16,444 bases of DNA from an uncultured Oscillospiraceae bacterium (GTDB lineage: Bacteria; Bacillota; Clostridia; Oscillospirales; Ruminococcaceae), in assembly GCA_910578965.1 (NCBI GenBank), contig CAJTSP010000051.1:1-16444 (forward strand), in the 5' to 3' direction. The notes beneath the pieces are model-generated. The model did not search any database. It was given only the letters and a program-made list of their open reading frames with translations, and was not told the DNA's origin. Of this stretch, positions 1-6,909 are shown one piece after another. The translations under genes and the position numbers were made by a program. Numbering within the stretch: position 1 is the first letter of the stretch; the number at the start of each line of letters is the position of its first letter.

Positions 1-489
1 GTTATTAAGCGCATAGGCTATGAGAAGTCAAAAACAAAATATGATCAGGAATTAGCTCTTAGATTTTTTGCAACTAAAAATGACATGGATAGTTATAAAT
101 ATCCTGTAACAGAATATTTAACACATTATTTAGAAAAAATGACAACAACTGAGGGGTATTTTGACTATATAAAGGAAAAGCAAATCTTTCAAGATACGTT
201 TGCTTTTATTAACCAACAATTTGGAGAAGAAGCTTTTTCCGGCAAAACACAAAGCGGGACAGTAAGAAATGAATTTGTTCTCTATTACTTTGATGGTATT
301 GCTGTTCCAGTTGCACGCTTAATTGATAAAATAAAAGCCAGTTCTTATGGTGACAAGATTAAGGAACGTATTTGTGACATTAAATATGGGACAGAACTAC
401 AATCTTATAAAACTGGTAGCGTGAATGGAGTAAAAAAACGGATAGAGTTATTCACGGAAGGAGTGCAAGAAATCCTTGACGGCAGATGA
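1..489 (+). CDS. DUF262-family protein, C-terminal part (cut by window edge)
   Basis: The frame is open from the first base to a TGA at 487-489, so only the last 162 residues of a longer protein are visible; the first in-window ATG, at 85, is internal. The visible part contains the segment QELALRFFATKNDM followed by an EYLTHYLEKM helix, which resembles the conserved R/E-LVLRFFA...FLN-M region of DUF262 (GmrS-like, ParB/Srx-fold) proteins, and ends with a helical KKRIELFTEGVQEIL tail. DUF262 proteins are often NTP-sensing or nuclease components of type IV restriction and other defence loci. The catalytic N-terminus lies outside the window, so activity cannot be judged. The gene is AT-rich, unlike the genes after position 1600, and overlaps the HEPN gene downstream by 14 bases, so the two are probably translated together. 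The family call rests on motif memory and is moderate. Confidence 0.7.
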   Translation, partial: VIKRIGYEKSKTKYDQELALRFFATKNDMDSYKYPVTEYLTHYLEKMTTTEGYFDYIKEKQIFQDTFAFINQQFGEEAFSGKTQSGTVRNEFVLYYFDGIAVPVARLIDKIKASSYGDKIKERICDIKYGTELQSYKTGSVNGVKKRIELFTEGVQEILDGR

Positions 490-1171
490 ACTTCGAGCGG
501 CGCTAGAAACTGAGCTAGCATGGCGTCAGGAAGAACTTGCTTTCTTCAAAAACCAACTAAATAACATTCCTGATGAAAATGACCAACGGCGATATAGAAA
601 AAGCCTAGTTTTAATTTTGTATTCACATATGGAAGGATATGTTAAAATTGCGCTGCAAACGTACATTCAATATATAAATTCACAACAAATATCGAGAAAA
701 GATGTTATTTCTGGTTTAATGGTTGCGGGCATGAATAAAGAATTTAATGCTTATGAGAACTTAGATCGAAAATGCGCCATATTTCGACGTAAACTTCCAG
801 AAGACACGTCACTCCACCGCTTTTATAGGCGAGTTGATTTTATGGAGCAGTTAGATACCTTTAAAGATACTACTCTTGTAGTCGAAGATAGAGTGGTTGA
901 TACGGAGTCAAATTTATGGTATATTGTTTTACAGAAGAACTTGTATAAAATAGGTTTACCAATAGATATGTTTGGACAATATTGTGGCGAGATTAATGCA
1001 TTGGTGAACCGAAGAAACTCAATCGCACATGGTAATGCACGAGCGGGGGTAGAACAGCAAGAATTTTTAAATTGGGAAACGAAAATCTCTTTAGTGTTAT
1101 CAGAGGTTACACGGCTATTATATGACTACGCAATCCATCAAAAATATTTACAATCTAATAATCAAGCATAG
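476..1171 (+). CDS. HEPN-domain protein (MAE_28990/MAE_18760-like), putative RNase
   Basis: A 231-residue protein rich in helices. Near the C-terminus it carries NRRNSIAHG, with R180 and H185 forming the RX4H motif of HEPN ribonucleases (the preceding R179 and N178 also fit the family pattern). The N-terminal half contains LVLILYSHMEGYVKIAL, typical of the MAE_28990/MAE_18760 HEPN group that travels with DUF262 genes. The start is a TTG at 476: no ATG in this frame lies near it, and GGAAGGAG at 456-463 gives a usable if long-spaced ribosome site. The 14-base overlap with the DUF262 gene indicates translational coupling. Inferred role: an RNA-cleaving effector of a defence or abortive-infection-like pair, with the DUF262 protein as sensor or regulator. 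No experimental function can be assigned. Base composition is AT-rich, suggesting horizontal transfer. The HEPN motif is clear; the exact subfamily is less certain. Confidence 0.75.
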   Translation: MTADELRAALETELAWRQEELAFFKNQLNNIPDENDQRRYRKSLVLILYSHMEGYVKIALQTYIQYINSQQISRKDVISGLMVAGMNKEFNAYENLDRKCAIFRRKLPEDTSLHRFYRRVDFMEQLDTFKDTTLVVEDRVVDTESNLWYIVLQKNLYKIGLPIDMFGQYCGEINALVNRRNSIAHGNARAGVEQQEFLNWETKISLVLSEVTRLLYDYAIHQKYLQSNNQA

Positions 1172-1546
1172 TTTGTGGAAACGTAAGGGCAACAAAAAAA
1201 TCAGATAGCCCAAACCATTTGGATAATGGAAAAATGCAGATAATCAGAGCCAAATCCCATAAGCAAAACTGCTTAGAACAAACCTGACAGGAGCGAGTGG
1301 GAATAATTTTGGAGCAGGTAACCGGAAACTTTGTTTTATGCGCTTTGCTAATCTCCCGCTCGCTGCATGGTGGCTGCTTGTCGCCGCTCTGCAGCGGGCG
1401 GCTCCTATTTTGCTGCAAAAAATGGCGGCGGTTATGCTGGCTGTTTCTTAGGGCTGTAATATCGGTGTTGATTTGTACTTATTGTATATATCGCGCGTGC
1501 GGTTATCGACGAGGCCGTTTATAGAGCATGATAAAGCGAAAAATGC
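1172..1546 (+). other. Gene-poor stretch between HEPN gene and tRNA promoter
   Basis: No convincing gene is seen. A 75-codon GTG-started frame at 1297-1524 has an upstream AGGAG but encodes a cysteine- and arginine-rich peptide with no recognisable domain. The stretch contains a small hairpin (AAGCA/TGCTT, 1261-1274) and an inverted repeat with 11-base arms (1292-1302 against 1354-1364, 10 of 11 paired). Composition shifts here from AT-rich to GC-rich, so this may be the edge of the acquired segment. No terminator with a T-run was found after the HEPN gene. Confidence 0.5.
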
Positions 1547-1576
1547 TTGACTTAGCCATGGCGGATGTGGTACAAT
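1547..1576 (+). promoter_or_regulatory. Promoter of tRNA-Leu
   Basis: A -35 box TTGACT (1547-1552) and a -10 box TACAAT (1571-1576) are separated by 18 bases. A TG at 1568-1569 gives an extended -10. Transcription would begin around 1583, about 25 bases before the mature tRNA 5' end. Confidence 0.8.
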
Positions 1577-1607
1577 GCTTTACGCACCTGATAGGGTGTT
1601 TCTGTGT

Positions 1608-1692
1608 GCGAGGGTGGCGGAATTGGCATACGCGCACGTTTGAGGGGCGTGTGGTTCTTACCTTGCGAGTTCAAGTCTCGTTCCTCGCACCA
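1608..1692 (+). tRNA. tRNA-Leu (anticodon GAG)
   Basis: An 85-nt class II tRNA with an encoded CCA (1690-1692). The acceptor stem GCGAGGG pairs with TCCTCGC (1682-1688) and the discriminator base is A. The anticodon stem CACGT/GCGTG encloses the loop TTGAGGG, giving anticodon GAG after U33, which reads CUC and CUU leucine codons. The variable arm GGT-TCTT-ACC is long, as expected for leucine. The T arm GCGAG-TTCAAGT-CTCGT has the normal TTCAA loop. Its own promoter lies upstream and a strong terminator follows 7 bases after the CCA, so it is a single-gene unit. Confidence 0.95.
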
Positions 1693-1699
1693 CCATTGA

Positions 1700-1731
1700 G
1701 AACTGCCGATTGATTTCGGCAGTTCTTTTTT
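1700..1731 (+). terminator. Intrinsic terminator of tRNA-Leu
   Basis: Arms GAACTGCCGA (1700-1709) and TCGGCAGTTC (1716-1725) form a perfect 10-bp stem with a 6-base loop, followed by a run of six T. Confidence 0.92.
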
Positions 1732-1775
1732 GCTTAAATTCTTGGCTTTTATCTATTTTACGCCGGCTACCGTGT

Positions 1776-1810
1776 CGGGGCAAGCTTTGTACCGCTTGCC
1801 CCGTTTTTTT
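1776..1810 (+). terminator. Second intrinsic terminator, no gene directly before it
   Basis: Arms CGGGGCAAGC (1776-1785) and GCTTGCCCCG (1794-1803) form a perfect 10-bp stem with an 8-base loop, followed by seven or more T. Only 44 bases separate it from the tRNA terminator and no gene fits between them. It either backs up the first terminator or is left over from a lost gene. Confidence 0.85.
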
Positions 1811-1852
1811 TGCCAGGATACCTTCTGCCAAATAGAAGGCGATTCTTGAATT

Positions 1853-1891
1853 TCCCTAAAAAAATATAACAAACCGTAAAAATGATGATTG
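1853..1891 (+). promoter_or_regulatory. Shared upstream element, copy 1 (putative activator site)
   Basis: This stretch matches 4712-4750 at about 31 of 39 positions. The core ATAACAAACCGT (1866-1877) is identical, and the following 14 bases, ending in ATGATTG, match at 11 of 14. Within it, TCCCT (1853-1857) and ACCGT (1873-1877) look like two half-sites 20 bases apart, the spacing of direct repeats bound by AraC-type proteins. Its last bases overlap the candidate -35 of the lipoprotein gene. A natural candidate ligand is the AraC-output response regulator encoded at 14094; this is inference. Confidence 0.55.
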
Positions 1892-1916
1892 CCGGCTTAA
1901 AACAGGCCATGATAAG
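1889..1916 (+). promoter_or_regulatory. Candidate weak promoter of the binding-module lipoprotein gene
   Basis: A -35-like TTGCCG (1889-1894) and a -10-like GATAAG (1911-1916) are separated by 16 bases; both are poor matches, as expected for an activator-dependent promoter. A TATATA at 1924-1929 is an alternative -10 without a good -35. The leader to the start codon would be about 90 bases. Confidence 0.35.
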
Positions 1917-2015
1917 CTTTTGCTATATAACTGAGCTCTTGCGCCTTTTTTAGGAAACGATGGGATCGCATAGGCAATGGCGGGATGTTTGGGCAAAGGA
2001 ACAGGAGGGGCGTCA

Positions 2016-4592
2016 ATGCGCAATCACCAGAAAATGCGTGCAATAAGCCTGCTTTTTGCGGGGGTTTTTACAATCGGGTGCCTTTCGGCTTGTGCGAGGG
2101 CGGGCCAAGGGCCGGCCAGCCAGCCCGCACCAACGCCGGAGCCGGCGCCGCTTGTCCGGCCCGCGCTGGCGGAGCCTGAGCCGCCTGCCTTGCCGCCGGC
2201 ACGCTTGGTGAACGGTGATTTTGAGCAGGGCTTTGATGAGGAGGGCCTGCTGCCGGGCTGGACGGTTACCTTCGGCGAATGGGGAGAGGGGGATGCTGCG
2301 GCCGCGTACAGTCTTTCCGCCGAGCAGGACAACCCAGAAAATACCACCCAAAAGCTTTCACTCTATAATGGTTTGGCAAAGCCGGTAGAGTTTACCATTT
2401 CGCAGACGGTGGAGGGCCTTGCAGCGGGGGAGTATGTTGTTTCGCTGATCTTTGAAGGCGGCCCGGCAAATGCGCAGTCCGGCTCCCAGCTCTGGGTTAA
2501 CGGCATACCGACAGAGCTGGGCCGGTACAATGGCTGGTGCCACTGGAAGCAGGTTGTCAGCCAGCGGTTTGCCGTGGAAGAGGGCGGTGCGGCCGTTATC
2601 GAGATCAGAGGCCGGATGAACAGCAAGGATTGGATGGATCTTGACGATATCGAGCTGGTGCCCGCTGCAGAGTTCCGTGCACGGAGCTTTACCGGCTCCG
2701 AAGGGGGGAAGGACAGAACGGACGCCGTATTTGCCTATGAGCAGCTAACCAACGGCGAATTTGAGGCCCCGGAGGACGAATATGGCCGGCTGATTGGCTG
2801 GACGGTGGAATTTGCCGATTGGGGCAGCGGCGAAAAACGGGCCGGCTACCGGCTGACCACCGAAAAGGAAAACTATAACACGACCCAAAAGCTTTCGCTG
2901 GGCAACAGTACGGGCGCGGGCAATTCCTTTACCGTTTCGCAGCAGTTTTGGGTATATGAAAGCGGCGAATATGTTCTTGCGTTCGACTGGGAGGCGGACG
3001 GGGAGGGCCTTACCGACCCCTCGCTGCACCTCAACGGGCGGTATACCCTGCTGGGGCATGGAGACGGCTGGAAGAACTGGAAACAGGCGGTGAGCGCACC
3101 GGTATATTTTGAAAAAGGGACCATTGCGCATATCGAGATTGGCGGCCCGATGGAGGATGGCGGCTGGATGGACATTGACAATGTGATCTTTGTACCGGCG
3201 GCCTCGTTTGAGCCGAAGAGGTTCCCGCATTTCGCCCCTTCGCAAGGTGATACGCAGGCGCAGCCGGCCGATTTTATACCGTTGGATCACATCCAGAACG
3301 GCAGCTTTACCCAGGGCGTTGTGTGGGACGACCCGCGGTATCCAAACGGCTACCTGCCAGGCTGGGCTCTGCCGGCCTCGATTGATTGGGATAAGTGGCG
3401 TTTCAATACCGCCAGCGGTAGTGCATTTGAGGTGAACAATCTCTCAAATGACGCTGTGGCCTCCCTATTTACTATTTCGCAGCTGGTACGGCTGAAGCCT
3501 GGTACCTATCATCTGCGCGCAAATTCCCCCTGGCTCTGGGACGACGAGGATACCGTCAGCGCGGTGACTGTTACGGTATCCCCTGCCGCCGCCCGCTCGC
3601 GGGCGGCGGGCGGCCTGCCCGTATCCCTGTTGATCAAGCCCGGGTACGGAGAAAAAGAGTCGGATGCTTCAGATGCGTTTACCCTTGCTGAGGAAACACT
3701 GGTAGACGTGACCGTGGCCTTTTCGCTTACGGGTGGTAAAACGGCAGCGGTCAAAGGCATCGAATTCGTCAAAGAAGAGGTACCCGCGCCAACAACATCT
3801 CCCGGGCCCGGGGCAACGGCTGTGGTTTGGGAAAGCGCAGCCCAGGCGGGCGGGGACAGCAACAAGGCCGACAGCACCACTGTGGACATCGTATTCAGCC
3901 AGCAAATCCCTGGCCTGACTGCAGACAATTTTACGGTATCCGGCGCGGTGAAGGGCGCTTTGACCGGCGGTGAGAACGGTATCTACTGGCTGGGCATCAG
4001 CGGCCTTACCGTGGGAAACGGGGAAACCGTCACGGTCTCGGTTACGCCGCCGCCGGGTTATGCCATTACCCCGGCCAGCCAGGGCGTGCAGGTGTGGAAA
4101 AAAGCCGAGGCAGAGGAATTTTCAGACCCCATCCAGAATGGTGATTTTTCTCGGTGCTCTACATGGCCGGTACCGGATGGCTGGGCCTTGACCTTGGGCG
4201 GAAGCCCCGTCACCGGATGGGACGCTTACAGCGGCTGGGTCGGGAACCATCCCGACAGCTCAATTGGCATAGAGGATGGTAAAAGCGGCATCTCTTTTTA
4301 TGGGGCCACCGCTACGGCCCTCGAAGGGTTCTCCCTTACGCAGGAGGTTACGCTGAAGCCCGGCAATTATCGCTTGCATTTTGAACTTGCAGACAGTGCC
4401 TGGAATATCGTTTTTTCGATAGCGGGCGCGCGGCTGGAAACCGGTGATGGGAACTCGGCCGGTGCGGTGGCCGGCTCCGTCGACTTTACTATCGACACGG
4501 AAAGCGCCTGCACGGTCTCGGTGTCCAAGTCGGGCACATGGGCGTCGGACTATTTTAAGCTTACCTCGTTATCTATCGAGAAGCTGTCCTGA
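2016..4592 (+). CDS. Secreted lipoprotein with repeated carbohydrate-binding-like modules
   Basis: An 858-residue protein. The start is set at the ATG at 2016, 7 bases after AGGAGG (2003-2008); an in-frame ATG at 1977 has no ribosome site. The N-terminus is a lipoprotein signal peptide ending in the lipobox LSAC, so the protein should be anchored to the outer face of the membrane. A Pro/Ala-rich linker follows. Four modules begin with an NG-x-F motif (N66, N246, N428, N708) and contain PGW or GW segments, as in CBM4/9-like beta-sandwiches. Modules 1 and 2 are close copies (TTQKLSL, HWKQVVS/NWKQAVS, WMDLDD/WMDIDN). Modules 3 and 4 share LKPGTYHL/LKPGNYRL. Between them, roughly residues 595-700, lies an Ig-like or surface-layer-like segment after a TTSPGPG linker. 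No catalytic domain is seen. Likely role: holding a glycan at the cell surface for the adjacent hydrolase and importer. The family call is by pattern, not search. Confidence 0.75.
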   Translation: MRNHQKMRAISLLFAGVFTIGCLSACARAGQGPASQPAPTPEPAPLVRPALAEPEPPALPPARLVNGDFEQGFDEEGLLPGWTVTFGEWGEGDAAAAYSLSAEQDNPENTTQKLSLYNGLAKPVEFTISQTVEGLAAGEYVVSLIFEGGPANAQSGSQLWVNGIPTELGRYNGWCHWKQVVSQRFAVEEGGAAVIEIRGRMNSKDWMDLDDIELVPAAEFRARSFTGSEGGKDRTDAVFAYEQLTNGEFEAPEDEYGRLIGWTVEFADWGSGEKRAGYRLTTEKENYNTTQKLSLGNSTGAGNSFTVSQQFWVYESGEYVLAFDWEADGEGLTDPSLHLNGRYTLLGHGDGWKNWKQAVSAPVYFEKGTIAHIEIGGPMEDGGWMDIDNVIFVPAASFEPKRFPHFAPSQGDTQAQPADFIPLDHIQNGSFTQGVVWDDPRYPNGYLPGWALPASIDWDKWRFNTASGSAFEVNNLSNDAVASLFTISQLVRLKPGTYHLRANSPWLWDDEDTVSAVTVTVSPAAARSRAAGGLPVSLLIKPGYGEKESDASDAFTLAEETLVDVTVAFSLTGGKTAAVKGIEFVKEEVPAPTTSPGPGATAVVWESAAQAGGDSNKADSTTVDIVFSQQIPGLTADNFTVSGAVKGALTGGENGIYWLGISGLTVGNGETVTVSVTPPPGYAITPASQGVQVWKKAEAEEFSDPIQNGDFSRCSTWPVPDGWALTLGGSPVTGWDAYSGWVGNHPDSSIGIEDGKSGISFYGATATALEGFSLTQEVTLKPGNYRLHFELADSAWNIVFSIAGARLETGDGNSAGAVAGSVDFTIDTESACTVSVSKSGTWASDYFKLTSLSIEKLS

Positions 4593-4625
4593 GCGGCAGG
4601 CCTTGCCGCCCGGGAGCAGCGTGTG

Positions 4626-4675
4626 CCAAACCACAAAAAGCGCGTACAGTTTTGCACGCGCTTTTTGCGGTTTGG
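4626..4675. terminator. Bidirectional intrinsic terminator
   Basis: Arms of 20 bases (4626-4645 and 4656-4675) pair at 19 of 20 positions around a 10-base loop. The inner stem has an A-tract on the left and a T-tract on the right (AAAAAGCGCGT and ACGCGCTTTTT), so it can end transcription in either direction. It separates the lipoprotein gene from the operon that begins at 4825. Confidence 0.8.
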
Positions 4676-4711
4676 TAGCCGGCCCTTGCCCCTGCGGCGC
4701 CTTGTAAAAAA

Positions 4712-4750
4712 TCCGTGAATAACCATAACAAACCGTTAAAAAAATGATTG
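4712..4750 (+). promoter_or_regulatory. Shared upstream element, copy 2 (putative activator site)
   Basis: The counterpart of 1853-1891: the same ATAACAAACCGT core (4725-4736) and the same ATGATTG ending (4744-4750). TCCGT (4712-4716) and ACCGT (4732-4736) repeat with a 20-base period. TAAC-AAACC-GTTA at 4726-4738 also has dyad symmetry, so a dimeric repressor such as the LacI-family protein at 15191 is an alternative binder. Confidence 0.55.
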
Positions 4751-4776
4751 TGAAAAAAGGGCTTTTCTGGAAGAAT
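4748..4776 (+). promoter_or_regulatory. Candidate promoter of the hydrolase-importer operon
   Basis: TTGTGA (4748-4753) and AAGAAT (4771-4776) are spaced by 17 bases, with a TG at 4768-4769 giving an extended -10. The -35 overlaps the end of the shared element. The start point would be near 4783, which makes the in-frame ATG at 4744 an unlikely start for the first gene. Confidence 0.4.
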
Positions 4777-4824
4777 AGGGTCAGGAGAAGCTTAGCCTTT
4801 GGATGCTGCAAAGGAGGGGGAGCC

Positions 4825-6909
4825 ATGTTCAAACGGATCGCTGCTCTCTTGCTGGCCTGTTCGGTGCCGTTCGGCCTGTGCGCAGCCGTGCCGGTACGGG
4901 CCGAAGGGCCGCAGGCAGAGGTGTGGGTAGCGGATTGGCGTCAGAATGTATTTCAGGACCTTTCCATGCCCGAAAATGCCTCCCGGCAGGCGTACCTTAC
5001 TGCCGCGCGCGGCGATGTAGAGCCGTTCCAGATCAACCTGCGCGCGCCGGTAGACGGCCAGATTCTCAATATCGCCTTTTCGGACCTTGTTTGCGGCGAA
5101 GCCAGTATCCCGGCGGCAGGCCTTTCTTACCAGTTTGTGGAGTATGTGCGCAGCCGCAGCAACTCCCGTTATACCGACCCTACCGACCCGGACGCCGTAT
5201 TGGGGGATTGGGACCTCAAATGGGTCAACTGCTCCAACCCCATGCGCGTTGCCAGTGCCGACAATATCGTGGCCTGGCCTGAGATTTTATCCAACGAGCA
5301 GGGCATAAGGCTGGAGGCTGGCCGGACACAGCCGGTCTGGATCAAGATACGGGTGCCGGCCGATGCCGCCCCGGGCGAGTACCGCGGCTGGCTCCAGATA
5401 CGCACCAGCATGGGCGAGTACGACATTGACATCGCCCTGGATGTGAAGGATGTGCTGATTCCGGAGCCTTCCTCGCCGGAGGCCTTCAGCCTGGAGCTCT
5501 GGTCGCAACTGGTGGGCAATTTTGACACGGCCATCGATGTGATTGTGGATGCTTACGGCGTGGAGGTCGATTCGCCCGAGTGGTGGCAGGTTATGGCCTC
5601 TTTTGCCGCCCTGATGAAGGAAAACCGGCTTAATGTGTTGGCGGTTAACCAAACCCAGCTTTTGTTGCATGCACCCGGTACTTCGGTGGCCCCGGACGGC
5701 ACCGTCACCTTTGACTGGAGCTTTTTTAACAGGTTTGTCCGGTTTTTTCAGGAAAACGCTGGCATCCAGCAATTTTGCTGTGGGCCGCTGGCCAAGTATA
5801 AGGCAAACCCGCTCAACTATGGCAACGACATCTCCGGCCAGGAAGAAAACGATTACACCAAGGCTTATGTGGAGGTGATTGCGATCGGGCCGTCCGGCCG
5901 GCCCGAACGTCAGCTACTGGACGTGGACTTTGGAGCCTATGCCATGGGCCGGCAACTACCGGCCACCGAGTATCTCAAGCAGTATTCTGCAGCGCTGTAC
6001 CGGAACCTTACGGAGCAGGGCTGGCTGGGGCTCTGGAGCCACCATATCATCGATGAGCCGGGCAAGGATAATCTGGGCGCCATGTATCCCAAGCTGGAAA
6101 GGATTTTGTCCGAGGGCTGCCCCGGCATCCGTACCGGAGACGCCTTTACTGTCTGGACGGCGCAGGAACAGGCCGCCCATACCGAGATTTTCGCAGTGAT
6201 AGAGAATTCCTACGAGGAGCTACAGGATCGGATGGCCGACACCCTCAAGCCGGGGGATACCTTTTGGCTCTACACCTCCAACATCCCCATGAAAGAAAAT
6301 TATCTCAACCGCACCATTGATCAGCCGGTATGGATGATGGAAATGCTGGGCTGGCTGTGCTTTAAGCGAGGGGCCACCGGTTACCTGCACTGGGGCATGA
6401 ACCAATGGAACACCTGGACGGCCAACTACGAGCCTTTCCCCGATTACCCGGCCGATGAAATGTGGGACAATACCCTGGGCGACGGTTCCTGTGTGTATCC
6501 CGACCGTGCGAGCCTCGGTGTCCGCAGCTCGATCCGGGTGGAGGCGCTGCGCGAGGCCAGCGAGCTGAACAGCCTGCTTGGCATAGCCGCCCAAAAGGAC
6601 GCCAGGGCGGTGCAGGAGATCGTTGAGGCAATGATCCGGGGCGGTACCGATTATGAGACCGATATCACCCGGATGGCGGCTGCCCGCACGGCCGTCCTGC
6701 AGATTGCGGCGGGACAGGAGCCAACGGCCTTTGTTGCGGGCCAGGCAGAACCAACGGGCGGGGCGCACGAAACCGACGGCGGCCGGGCTTGCGGCTTTGC
6801 CTGGGCATATGCTGCGGCGGGCGCGGCTGTGCTGCTGGCCGCGGCAGCAGGGGCCGGGAGGCGTCTTTGGCATAAAAAACAGGGGCATTCAAAGGAGGCG
6901 GCCGGATGA
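4825..6909 (+). CDS. Membrane-anchored GH123-like (DUF4091) glycoside hydrolase
   Basis: A 694-residue protein. The ATG at 4825 follows AAGGAGG by 7 bases; the in-frame ATG at 4744 lies in the promoter. The N-terminus is a signal peptide (FKRIAALLLACSVPFGLCAAV, cleaved near VRA-EG). A beta-sandwich domain follows, with the family pattern AARGDVEPFQINLR. The catalytic barrel contains HHIIDEP, with D410 and E411 in the place of the Asp-Glu pair used by GH123 enzymes for substrate-assisted hydrolysis of N-acetyl-hexosaminides. HWGMNQWNTW (H522 onward) and GDGSCVYP are further conserved family patches. Residues ~657-678 form a membrane helix followed by RRLWHKKQ, so the enzyme should be anchored with its active site outside the cell. 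The stop overlaps the next start in ATGA, showing tight coupling to the permease. Family assignment is good; the substrate is unknown, with beta-GalNAc glycans the precedent. Confidence 0.8.
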   Translation: MFKRIAALLLACSVPFGLCAAVPVRAEGPQAEVWVADWRQNVFQDLSMPENASRQAYLTAARGDVEPFQINLRAPVDGQILNIAFSDLVCGEASIPAAGLSYQFVEYVRSRSNSRYTDPTDPDAVLGDWDLKWVNCSNPMRVASADNIVAWPEILSNEQGIRLEAGRTQPVWIKIRVPADAAPGEYRGWLQIRTSMGEYDIDIALDVKDVLIPEPSSPEAFSLELWSQLVGNFDTAIDVIVDAYGVEVDSPEWWQVMASFAALMKENRLNVLAVNQTQLLLHAPGTSVAPDGTVTFDWSFFNRFVRFFQENAGIQQFCCGPLAKYKANPLNYGNDISGQEENDYTKAYVEVIAIGPSGRPERQLLDVDFGAYAMGRQLPATEYLKQYSAALYRNLTEQGWLGLWSHHIIDEPGKDNLGAMYPKLERILSEGCPGIRTGDAFTVWTAQEQAAHTEIFAVIENSYEELQDRMADTLKPGDTFWLYTSNIPMKENYLNRTIDQPVWMMEMLGWLCFKRGATGYLHWGMNQWNTWTANYEPFPDYPADEMWDNTLGDGSCVYPDRASLGVRSSIRVEALREASELNSLLGIAAQKDARAVQEIVEAMIRGGTDYETDITRMAAARTAVLQIAAGQEPTAFVAGQAEPTGGAHETDGGRACGFAWAYAAAGAAVLLAAAAGAGRRLWHKKQGHSKEAAG

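Noticed and set aside
1297..1524. 75-codon GTG-started frame with an AGGAG upstream
   Set aside because: Cysteine- and arginine-rich translation without any known pattern, very short spacing to the start codon, and no neighbour suggesting function.
1608..1692. tRNA-Leu as an attachment site for the AT-rich segment
   Set aside because: No direct repeat of the tRNA 3' end and no integrase is seen in the window, and the AT-rich genes lie on the 5' side of the tRNA, not the usual side.
1977..2015. Longer N-terminus for the binding-module lipoprotein
   Set aside because: No ribosome site before ATG 1977, whereas ATG 2016 has AGGAGG at 7 bases and begins a proper lipoprotein signal peptide.
4744..4824. 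Longer N-terminus for the anchored hydrolase
   Set aside because: ATG 4744 falls inside the shared element and upstream of the likely transcription start; ATG 4825 has AAGGAGG and begins a signal peptide.
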